Assembly: GCA_012513395.1 (NCBI GenBank)
Contig: JAAZCH010000307.1
Coordinates: forward strand, 1-6,047
Direction of reading: 5' to 3'
Length of the DNA stretch: 6,047 bases
Source: Tissierellia bacterium
GTDB lineage: Bacteria > Bacillota_A > Clostridia > Tissierellales > Peptoniphilaceae
Below, piece by piece: positions 1 to 6,047 of the stretch; positions within the stretch are counted from its first letter, which is position 1, and the number at the start of each line of letters is the position of its first letter. Below the pieces are notes generated by a model. That model did no database searches, was not told the origin of the DNA, and worked only from the letters and a program-made list of their open reading frames with translations. Position numbers and translations under genes: made by a program.

Positions 1-18
1 TCTTTTACATTCATTATT

Positions 19-49
19 CACTTTTTGACCCAGTGGTTAGCCACTTTTT
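19..49. repeat. 8-bp direct repeat CACTTTTT flanking the left arm
   Basis: CACTTTTT is found at 19-26 and 42-49, 23 nt apart, on either side of the left arm of the 30-81 inverted repeat. The unit is short and AT-rich, so chance is possible, but its placement around the palindrome is notable. Confidence 0.45.
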
Positions 50-81
50 CATAGTATCAAAATAGTATCACTAACCACTGG
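30..81. repeat. 11-bp perfect inverted repeat around a 30-nt loop
   Basis: CCAGTGGTTAG at 30-40 is the exact reverse complement of CTAACCACTGG at 71-81. The left arm also takes part in a smaller local palindrome, AGTGG (32-36) with CCACT (41-45), so two hairpins compete for the same bases. Neither strand has a T-run after the stem, which argues against a simple terminator. It could be a protein-binding or recombination site, or an RNA structure. Confidence 0.75.
51..70. repeat. 9-bp direct repeat ATAGTATCA, 11-bp period
   Basis: ATAGTATCA occurs at 51-59 and again at 62-70, separated by AA. The pair lies within the loop of the 30-81 inverted repeat. The period of about one helical turn places both copies on the same DNA face, which fits binding of a dimeric protein; that role is inferred. 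Confidence 0.65.
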
Positions 82-154
82 CACCTCAAGAATGATGAGT
101 GTTTAAGCACCTTTCAAGACTCTCGGGACTTATTCCCACTCTTCTTTGAGTTGT

Positions 155-207
155 GTTCAACTAGTCCGAAAGCCTTTAGTTTAGGGCTTTCTCGTTCATC
201 TAGTCCG
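155..207. repeat. 13/14-bp direct repeat bracketing a 7-bp-stem hairpin
   Basis: GTTCAACTAGTCCG (155-168) and GTTCATCTAGTCCG (194-207) differ at one base and start 39 nt apart. Between them lies an inverted repeat, GAAAGCC (168-174) with GGCTTTC (185-191), with a 10-nt loop. Neither strand shows a T-run after the stem. The layout resembles a binding or recombination site more than a terminator; function is unknown. Confidence 0.6.
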
Positions 208-253
208 TTCTATTCAGCTCATTTCATATCGTTTTGAGATTCTTTTACCCATT

Positions 254-270
254 CCAGTCCCAGTCCCAGC
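254..270. repeat. Short tandem repeat CCAGTC, about 2.8 copies
   Basis: CCAGTC at 254-259 and 260-265 is followed by the partial copy CCAGC at 266-270. It begins 9 nt past the end of the PHP-ATPase gene. It is a minor sequence feature without an assigned role. Confidence 0.5.
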
Positions 271-278
271 TGTTAACA

Positions 279-3182
279 CTAATTTTTTGATGAGAAATGA
301 ATCCCTTTATATTTAGAAGTTCTTAGGTCAAACGCTGGCATCGTCCCTTCCAAAATATCTACCAGTTTTTCATTAATCAACTGTTCCTCAATTGGTCCTG
401 ACAAATATTCTATTTGATTCCCACTATTTTCACTGTATATAATTAGTTCGGAATCACAAGCAATAGCTAAATTAGGGTTATGAGTGATTAAAATAACTTG
501 CCTATTTTTCTTAGCCTCTAAAACACACGGAACTAATTTATCGAATACCGATTGGTTATCTAGATTGTCTTCAGGTTGATCAATTATTAATGGTTTTTCT
601 TCCTGATCTAAAGCAAGGTAGAATATTAGTAAAACCGAACCTTTTTCACCTGGTGATAACTGCTCAAGTGATTTATCACCCATTTTTAAGGAAAATCCTA
701 CATTAAGATATGATAGCGATGAAATGTAATCATAACAATCTTGCCTTTTCTTAACTAACAAGTCTGATCTATCTTCATTCTCCGTTATAGCATCTAACAA
801 TGACTCAACTAATGAATATGTACCTTCAAAAGTGGAAATATCATAAGATCTTATCTTTGTTTCGATGAATTCTCTTCCTTCATTTCTACCTCTATATTTA
901 GACTGAATGCTCTGATTAATATAAGTAGATAATAGGTTTGATGGGAATTCAGAATCTACAGAAATAGAAGCTTTAAATCGAACCTTGTCTCGAATATTCT
1001 TAAGAATAACATCTAGTTTTTTCTCAATCGGCAAGTAAATCCCATCTAAAATATCTTTCTTTTGCTTTATCAAACTATAAAGTTCTTCAATTTTTATTTT
1101 TCGTGAAACAACAAGTTCATTTAAATCTTTTTCAAGATTTTTCTCCAAATAAGTATACTCTGCTTTGGCATAAACCAGGGAAGATTGTGTATTTTCATCC
1201 CCTATAATCTTGGTTTGTTTTTCTTCCCAAGACTTCAGATCATCAAGATATTTTTGATAGGTAAGTTGTGGTCTTCCTAGTACTTCCTTTATTAGGTTTA
1301 TTTTAGCCTGAAGAATATAATTCTTTAGAAAGAGTGATTTTACAGAGAAATAGTTATCAGCCGCTTCAAGAGCACCATCATCTATTTGAATTTCATCCTC
1401 TACATAGGATTTCGATACTAATTCGTTCAATATATCAATTTTCTTGTCAGCTTCATCTATTCGATTTTTTAAGCCCTCTAATTGCACCTCAAATGTTACT
1501 TCAACATAGGGTAATATATCATATTTTTCGGATATATTGACCCCTTTTGCACGCAAATCAAGGATTTGCTGATGTATCAACTCTATTTCACCTAGATATG
1601 TGTTCAATTCTTCAATGCAAACTCTCTCATTGTTAATTTTTTGTTGATTAGTTTTAATAAGTTCGTTATTTTCAACAATCATGTCATTATACTTAGCTAT
1701 AAAATTCAGTTCTTCTTGGTTATTATCACTATCTTCTGGTTGTAAAACCTCCTTCGGTTTATTTGCTTCATGCCTTGCAAGTTCATTTGACCAGTGTTCA
1801 AGATTATCCTTACATTGTTTCTTATAATTAGATGATCTTTTCCTTTCAAGTTTTATAATATCTTCGTTAATTAATGATAAATCCAGCTTGATTTGGTCGA
1901 TACTTTTCAGAAGTCCAACTTGTTTATTTTCTACTAATTCTTTTAGGTTCGTAGAACTACCTCGTTTATCAATATCAACATAAGAAAATATGACATTATC
2001 AATTTCATTTTGAAATTTTTGCCCCAAACTATTACAGGTCTCTTCTATATATCTCTGAGGCAAGTATCTAATAAGTGGAACTCCAAAACCATCACTATTC
2101 AGAGAAAAATCTACCATCTTATGAACTTCATTGTCATACCAAGTTATTTCCCCTTCATAGTCAAGGTTAAATTTTTTATCCTCTTTAGCAAAACGTTCTT
2201 TCGATAAGAAAGAGAAGTGCTCTTGGTTTTCTGACTTTCCTAAGTAACCCAGTAAATCTGCAAAAGCACTCTTACCACTACCTTTATTTCCAATAACCGT
2301 TGTTAATCCGATATTTAGGTCTATATCAAAGTCAAACCATTTATCTTGATTACGGGATACATCTTTTTTTCTGACCTTAATACCCGAAATGTATTTTTCG
2401 GGATTTTTTCTTAAACTTTCAACTTTCTGAGGTTCTTCACCAATATAAACTCTTTCCCTTGGATGAATAATTGCTTGTTTTAGTCCACTAAAAGTTGGAT
2501 CTGCTTTTATCCATAAATAGTCCTTAATCAAATACTTCCTTGGATCATGGTTATCTGAACATACTATTACGGGTCTCTCATCAATACTTTTAAAAACATG
2601 ATTTTGGTAGTCAATTAAGTCTTGTTTTTTTGACCCTTCAAATATGTCTACTGTTTCAGCATACTCTGCTTTCACAGCCATACTAACTTCTAATGCATTG
2701 GTGATCATTTTATCTAATCCGTTTGATTTTTTACCTGCATGTATGCTAATTAATCCATCATGAGTTTTCGCAAATTCAACAATATCCTTATAGTCCCAAT
2801 AAACATTTTGGTCTGTGTATGAATTTGGTTTCGATTTTTGGCGTAACATAATTGATTCGAAATCTTGTGCTAATTCATCAATATCTATTTCTTCACTGAA
2901 AATTAAAATCACATGAATATTTGTTCCACCTTTATCTGTTCTAAGTTCCACTCCAGGAAACACTGTAATTTCATCTTTAACAAATTCCTTAATGAGCTTA
3001 ATTCTTTTTGAATCAATCTTAAAGTGATCAGTAATAGCCACAGCTTGAAAACCATGTTCTCTCCATGCTTTAACAAGCAATTCGTCACAGTCACTGTCTT
3101 TATATTCATAATCAAATGATGATGCTGTATGAATATGCAAATCCCATTTTCTCCATTCAGAACCCCTATTAACCTCAGCCAT
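279..3182 (-). CDS. PHP-domain phosphoesterase fused to SMC/ABC-like ATPase (TrlF-like)
   Basis: This 967-residue, apparently cytosolic protein has three parts. Residues 1-245 form a PHP metal-dependent phosphoesterase domain with a full set of likely metal ligands: DLHIH (H16, H18), TDH (D52, H53), GVE (E79), H90, H148 and SDNHD (D210, H212). Residues 262-400 carry an ABC/SMC N-lobe with Walker A GNKGSGKS (298-305) and a Q-loop-like YLPQ (Q376). Charged coiled-coil stretches run from about 410 to 735. Residues 820-930 are the C-lobe: signature LSPGEKG (842-848), Walker B PLIIDQPEDN (864-873), D-loop NLDN and H-loop THN (H901). No CxxC zinc hook is visible, so it is not Rad50- or RloC-like in that respect. 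I recall this architecture from database families named TrlF-like; the name is from memory. The ATG follows the res stop with no gap and has a perfect AGGAGG 8 nt upstream. Substrate unknown; an ATPase-controlled nuclease or phosphoesterase in phage defence is inferred. Confidence 0.88.
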   Translation of the reverse strand: MAEVNRGSEWRKWDLHIHTASSFDYEYKDSDCDELLVKAWREHGFQAVAITDHFKIDSKRIKLIKEFVKDEITVFPGVELRTDKGGTNIHVILIFSEEIDIDELAQDFESIMLRQKSKPNSYTDQNVYWDYKDIVEFAKTHDGLISIHAGKKSNGLDKMITNALEVSMAVKAEYAETVDIFEGSKKQDLIDYQNHVFKSIDERPVIVCSDNHDPRKYLIKDYLWIKADPTFSGLKQAIIHPRERVYIGEEPQKVESLRKNPEKYISGIKVRKKDVSRNQDKWFDFDIDLNIGLTTVIGNKGSGKSAFADLLGYLGKSENQEHFSFLSKERFAKEDKKFNLDYEGEITWYDNEVHKMVDFSLNSDGFGVPLIRYLPQRYIEETCNSLGQKFQNEIDNVIFSYVDIDKRGSSTNLKELVENKQVGLLKSIDQIKLDLSLINEDIIKLERKRSSNYKKQCKDNLEHWSNELARHEANKPKEVLQPEDSDNNQEELNFIAKYNDMIVENNELIKTNQQKINNERVCIEELNTYLGEIELIHQQILDLRAKGVNISEKYDILPYVEVTFEVQLEGLKNRIDEADKKIDILNELVSKSYVEDEIQIDDGALEAADNYFSVKSLFLKNYILQAKINLIKEVLGRPQLTYQKYLDDLKSWEEKQTKIIGDENTQSSLVYAKAEYTYLEKNLEKDLNELVVSRKIKIEELYSLIKQKKDILDGIYLPIEKKLDVILKNIRDKVRFKASISVDSEFPSNLLSTYINQSIQSKYRGRNEGREFIETKIRSYDISTFEGTYSLVESLLDAITENEDRSDLLVKKRQDCYDYISSLSYLNVGFSLKMGDKSLEQLSPGEKGSVLLIFYLALDQEEKPLIIDQPEDNLDNQSVFDKLVPCVLEAKKNRQVILITHNPNLAIACDSELIIYSENSGNQIEYLSGPIEEQLINEKLVDILEGTMPAFDLRTSKYKGIHFSSKN

Positions 3183-3196
3183 TTAAAGAACCTCCT
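3183..3196 (-). promoter_or_regulatory. Strong Shine-Dalgarno of the PHP-ATPase gene, inside the res 3' end
   Basis: On the minus strand, a perfect AGGAGG at 3191-3196 is followed by 8 nt and then the ATG at 3182-3180. It is embedded in the last codons of res (the Leu-Glu-Glu-Val-Leu tail), and the res TAA touches the ATG directly. This fixes the start and shows that the third gene has its own efficient initiation signal within the operon. Confidence 0.85.
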
Positions 3197-5438
3197 CTAG
3201 CATCACCCATCGTTCATCATTCATGTCATCAATATACTCTGTGTTATTAACGTAAAGTTCATCATTTCTATCTCTGACAAATCCAAATTGATAGCCATGA
3301 CGATTAGCAAATTCTTTGAATACCTCAAATTTGTTCTCGACTTGAATATCAATATTTTTACTTTGTCCGTGACTTTCACCACCCTTGGTTTCAAATAACC
3401 AAATTGTCCCATCTACTAACCGAATAATGTAATCAGGATAGAATAGTCTCTGCTTATCAAAGTTGGTTCCATAAACTATGGAAAGATATTGTTGGCCACT
3501 ATCTCCATTTTTATAAAGGTATTCAACATTCTTATTTTGTTCGCAGAATTTTTCAAACAGCCTCTCGCTTGTAGAACGGAAGTCATCCGTTATCATGGAT
3601 GTGTTGTAACCTTTATATACATTGGTTTCAAGCTCACGAATATTTCTTTCGTAAGGTAGGTATCTATAATGTTCTTCAAGTGGCATTTTGAATTCTTCAA
3701 TGCGATTTTCAAGATACTGCAGTTGATCTTTCCTTTGTCCTGAGAACTCAATAAATGCTTCTTTTAGCAGATCAACATTATTGATTATAAAGGCATAATA
3801 TTCTTTCAAACTGAGATTCAAAAGTTTATAGCTATTGTTTCCAAATCCTTTAAGGAACAATGTCTTAAGTATTTGATTAGTCTTGGTATAGCTTAAACCA
3901 ACATGTTTTTTAATAGCATCAACATTGTGCTGTAAATCAATACCATGACTATGAGTATTGATTTCAATTTCTAAAGCACCATATTCTACTTGTTTTTCAG
4001 CAACTTCTAAAAAAGTCGAATACCGTCCTTGAACAAATTTCTTGTGTAAAGCTGTTCCAAATACAAAGCCATATACTTCCAATAAAGTAACATTATCAGC
4101 CTTTATATTTGTTAATTTGAATTTATCTTTGAAGAATTCATAAACGCGATTTCTCAACGCTCTTTCATCAACATAATCTCCATCTTGATTACGTAATTCT
4201 TTAACTAAAGTAATGGATTTCGGTTCCTCTTTTAAAAATACCCTCTGTGTTTCAAAGCCATTTCCAGCTTTAATCACCTCAAGTTTATATTTTTCATCGA
4301 AAGTATAGAGGTATGAACAGTCCAGAATATCTCGGCCATAGTGTTTAGCTCTTGGCATTCTACGAAGTCTGCCAAGTGTTTGTATTTCAAAGGTCTCGGA
4401 CATATTTTCACGAAGTTTAACGAGAATTTTCGCTCGAGGACAATCCCAGCCAGTAGCAAGTGCTTGTTTAAAAAGCAAAAATACAGGTAGTGCATTATGG
4501 TTTGTTATTGAATCTTCATCGGTAGTACCAACGTTAATTTTTCCGAGCTTTTTAGACTTCCTATCTTTATCTGCCTTGTTTTCAGCACTAAACCAACTGG
4601 CAAGCAATTTGTTCTCATATGTGATTCCAAGTTCAGACAGTTTGTTTTCTACATGCTCAATCAATTCATCATTAAGATTAGGGAATTGAACTAACACAAG
4701 AGGTCTAATTTCTTCATCCTCATCAATGTATGCTTTTGCAATCTGCTTTCTTACTTCGTTCGCTTTTTCTAGCAACAGGTCGGTTTCGTGATAAGTATCA
4801 TCTACCTTTAAATCTTCTAGTCCATCATTGATATACATGAATCTTGTAATTAAGCCTTCATTGATGACATCAACTTCTGGAATTTCATAAAACTCACCAA
4901 CAACTCGTTTATTTGGCGTAGCCGAAACTCTTATCTCATACCTTGCATTAATGCTACTAATAATATCATCTGCTTTAGAAGTATTGTTTTGATGTTCCTC
5001 ATCGATTATGACGATGAAATTCAAGTTTTGATTGTGTGCCTGGCTGATTCTCTCAAACAGATTTTTTCGTTCACTCTCTCTAATTGCAGTGTTATCTTTC
5101 TTTGTGATAGTCTCCCAGTTGATAAAATAGCTTGTTCCAGCTTCAAATCCCATGTTAAGAACATCGAAAACACCACCAGTTTTGAGTGTAGGAGAAAATC
5201 GGTTCATCTTTTCTCTAGACTGTTCTTCAAGCTCGCCTTTACCAGGGCAAAACCAACAAATAACACTATCTTGGTGAAAATCTAGATATTTCTCAATATA
5301 AGCCACTAGTATGATGGTTTTACCACTGCCTGTTGGACTTTGCATGACGATTTTGGGTTTTGAATTACTATCCGTAGTTTTGTCAAAGAGAAAGTCGACG
5401 GCTCTTTCTTGAAAATCTTTTAAAGTTATTCCAATCAT
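3183..5438 (-). CDS. res: Type III restriction endonuclease subunit (Res): SF2 helicase plus PD-(D/E)xK nuclease
   Basis: This 751-residue protein is the ATP-dependent DNA translocase and nuclease partner of the adjacent Mod. SF2 helicase motifs appear in order: a Q-motif-like DFQERAV (residues 8-14), Walker A SPTGSGKT (34-41), Walker B IIDEEH (144-149), motif III SATP (172-175), motif V ATGWDCPRA (328-336) and motif VI QTLGRLRRMP (353-362). The C-terminal nuclease shows a helix with SERLFEKF (624-631), then YPDY (P668, D669) and FETKGG (E683, K685). This is an apparently intact PD-ExK site, so the protein looks catalytically competent. At 751 aa it is shorter than the roughly 970-aa EcoP1I/EcoP15I Res proteins. 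The DEEH box differs from the more familiar DEAH/DEPH spelling. The ATG start overlaps the mod stop (ATGA) and has a GAGGTG ribosome site 8 nt upstream. Cleavage should need Mod and ATP; this is family knowledge, not shown here. Confidence 0.94.
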   Translation of the reverse strand: MIGITLKDFQERAVDFLFDKTTDSNSKPKIVMQSPTGSGKTIILVAYIEKYLDFHQDSVICWFCPGKGELEEQSREKMNRFSPTLKTGGVFDVLNMGFEAGTSYFINWETITKKDNTAIRESERKNLFERISQAHNQNLNFIVIIDEEHQNNTSKADDIISSINARYEIRVSATPNKRVVGEFYEIPEVDVINEGLITRFMYINDGLEDLKVDDTYHETDLLLEKANEVRKQIAKAYIDEDEEIRPLVLVQFPNLNDELIEHVENKLSELGITYENKLLASWFSAENKADKDRKSKKLGKINVGTTDEDSITNHNALPVFLLFKQALATGWDCPRAKILVKLRENMSETFEIQTLGRLRRMPRAKHYGRDILDCSYLYTFDEKYKLEVIKAGNGFETQRVFLKEEPKSITLVKELRNQDGDYVDERALRNRVYEFFKDKFKLTNIKADNVTLLEVYGFVFGTALHKKFVQGRYSTFLEVAEKQVEYGALEIEINTHSHGIDLQHNVDAIKKHVGLSYTKTNQILKTLFLKGFGNNSYKLLNLSLKEYYAFIINNVDLLKEAFIEFSGQRKDQLQYLENRIEEFKMPLEEHYRYLPYERNIRELETNVYKGYNTSMITDDFRSTSERLFEKFCEQNKNVEYLYKNGDSGQQYLSIVYGTNFDKQRLFYPDYIIRLVDGTIWLFETKGGESHGQSKNIDIQVENKFEVFKEFANRHGYQFGFVRDRNDELYVNNTEYIDDMNDERWVMLEEVL

Positions 5439-6047
5439 AGCTCTCCCACCTCTCTTAATTCTTCACGGAAATAGTATTCGGGTATCTCTATCATTTCAAT
5501 GCGTTTTTTTTCTAGGGTTCTTTGTTCAGAACGAGACAAAAAGATTCCTGAAACAATAAAGAGTTTTCCGCCATCTTCAATACGATTAATAACACTCTCA
5601 ATATCATCTTCATTTTCAAGAATAATTGTATGTTTATCGTCAATTTCTAGGTGATGTTCTAATTCTATTAGCTCACGAATATGCGATAACATCTTTTCTG
5701 AGATGGACTCACCCTGTGAAAATTTTTCAATAAAATCTGTTTTGTAGTACTTCAAATTATGTGGCAAGTCATTCTGGATATTTTTTAATCTTTGATAGGT
5801 TACTTCTTCACAAATATTGTTCTCGTTGTTGGTACAAAGTATATACTTTCTGTTTCCTCCGTCCTCTTTATTAAGCTGTGCTACAGCATGTCCAGTCGTA
5901 CCCGAACCAGCGAAGAAGTCAAGAACCGTCGAGTCCCTTTTGCTTAATAACTTTATAGTATCTTTTACAAGAATTACAGATTTGGGAAAGTCAAACTTTT
6001 TACTTCCTAGTATGTCATTAAGGATTTTGGTTCCATAGTGATATGCA
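5435..6047 (-). CDS. mod: Type III restriction-modification methyltransferase (Mod), C-terminal part; 5' end beyond window
   Basis: This is the C-terminal 203 residues of a DNA methyltransferase; the frame is open to the right edge, so the start is outside the window. The SAM-binding motif I, DFFAGSGTTG, lies at 5891-5920. It follows a YHYGTKIL stretch and a KFDFPKS.ILVKD segment, both typical of beta-class N6-adenine methyltransferases of type III systems. In that class the catalytic DPPY motif and target-recognition domain precede motif I, so both should lie upstream, out of view. After motif I come the usual NxxICEEVTYQRL helix and an acidic, charged C-terminal tail ending EVGEL. A TTG at 5765-5767 could be mistaken for a start, but the conserved frame continues well upstream of it. 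The stop codon overlaps the res start by 4 nt. Expected role: methylate the recognition site and give Res its specificity. The link to Res makes the type III call strong; the exact recognition sequence cannot be read. Confidence 0.93.
   Translation of the reverse strand, partial: AYHYGTKILNDILGSKKFDFPKSVILVKDTIKLLSKRDSTVLDFFAGSGTTGHAVAQLNKEDGGNRKYILCTNNENNICEEVTYQRLKNIQNDLPHNLKYYKTDFIEKFSQGESISEKMLSHIRELIELEHHLEIDDKHTIILENEDDIESVINRIEDGGKLFIVSGIFLSRSEQRTLEKKRIEMIEIPEYYFREELREVGEL
5439..5454 (-). promoter_or_regulatory. Ribosome binding site of res, inside the mod 3' end
   Basis: On the minus strand, GAGGTG (5447-5452) lies 8 nt before the ATG at 5438 and matches part of the anti-Shine-Dalgarno complement AGGAGGTG. 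It supports this ATG as the res start. The site sits within the last codons of mod and the ATGA overlap follows, so res translation is probably coupled to mod translation (inference). Confidence 0.7.

Larger units (their letters stand above)
1..278. other. Intergenic region downstream of the operon; no convincing gene
   Basis: No reading frame here has a credible start, length and family resemblance. On the minus strand all frames are broken repeatedly. One plus-strand frame is open from about 56 to 233 but lacks a start codon and looks low-complexity, rich in Ser and Phe. The composition is visibly less AT-rich than the genes. The stretch holds two hairpin-forming inverted repeats and several short direct repeats, listed separately. 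No hairpin is followed by a U-run on the minus strand, so no standard rho-independent terminator for the operon is seen. No tRNA-like end was recognised. Confidence 0.6.

Noticed and set aside
168..191. Rho-independent terminator for the operon.
   Set aside because: The stem has only 7 bp with a 10-nt loop, and on the minus strand it is followed by GGACTAG rather than a T-run.
155..207. CRISPR array.
   Set aside because: Only two imperfect 14-bp copies with one short gap exist; there are no further repeats or cas genes in the window.
56..233. Plus-strand open frame of about 58 codons in the intergenic region.
   Set aside because: It has no start codon, is rich in Ser and Phe without a recognisable motif, and spans the repeat structures.
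220..290. A minus-strand frame with a glycine-rich peptide (LTAGTGTGMGKRIS) resembling the nucleotide-binding turn of a short-chain dehydrogenase or a P-loop.
   Set aside because: The glycine pattern comes from the CCAGTC tandem repeat, the frame stops after a few residues and is followed by many stops. There is no support for a gene or remnant.
2690..3182. Reading the third gene as a DNA polymerase PHP domain or histidinol phosphatase.
   Set aside because: The PHP domain is followed by an ABC/SMC ATPase with coiled coils, not by polymerase domains, and the neighbours are restriction genes rather than replication or histidine genes.
4989..5285. Plus-strand open frame of 98 codons opposite res, and similar short frames opposite mod and the PHP-ATPase gene.
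   Set aside because: They lie wholly inside strongly supported genes on the other strand, carry no known motif and are expected by chance.
5435..5767. A separate 110-residue gene starting at TTG 5767.
   Set aside because: The same frame continues upstream without a stop through methyltransferase motif I to the window edge. The TTG is an internal leucine codon of mod.

Overview
The window reads as part of a defence (restriction-modification) locus in a low-GC Gram-positive bacterium. This rests on AT-rich genes, a perfect AGGAGG Shine-Dalgarno sequence and AT-biased codon choice. The genus cannot be fixed from the sequence; Bacillota, perhaps Lactobacillales or Listeria-like, is an inference.

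All recognisable genes lie on the minus strand and read from the right edge to position 279. First comes the C-terminal 203 residues of a type III-like adenine DNA methyltransferase (Mod), with its start outside the window (5435-6047). Next is a complete type III restriction subunit (Res) of 751 aa, with SF2 helicase motifs and a C-terminal PD-(D/E)xK nuclease (3183-5438). Last is a 967-aa protein that fuses an N-terminal PHP metal-dependent phosphoesterase domain to an SMC/ABC-like ATPase with long coiled coils, a TrlF-like protein (279-3182). Mod and Res overlap by 4 nt (ATGA), and the Res stop codon directly abuts the start of the third gene (TAA|ATG). The three are therefore almost certainly one translationally coupled operon.

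Mod should methylate the recognition sequence, and Mod plus Res should translocate on and cut unmethylated DNA. The PHP-ATPase is not part of a classical type III system. It is the most interesting element here, because its position and coupling suggest an accessory or second-layer effector.

Positions 1-278 hold no convincing gene. They are visibly less AT-rich than the genes and packed with short repeats: an 11-bp inverted repeat enclosing direct repeats, a second hairpin bracketed by a 13/14-bp direct repeat, and a CCAGTC tandem. They may mark the edge of the defence module, but no clear rho-independent terminator or integration site could be demonstrated. The operon promoter lies beyond the right edge.
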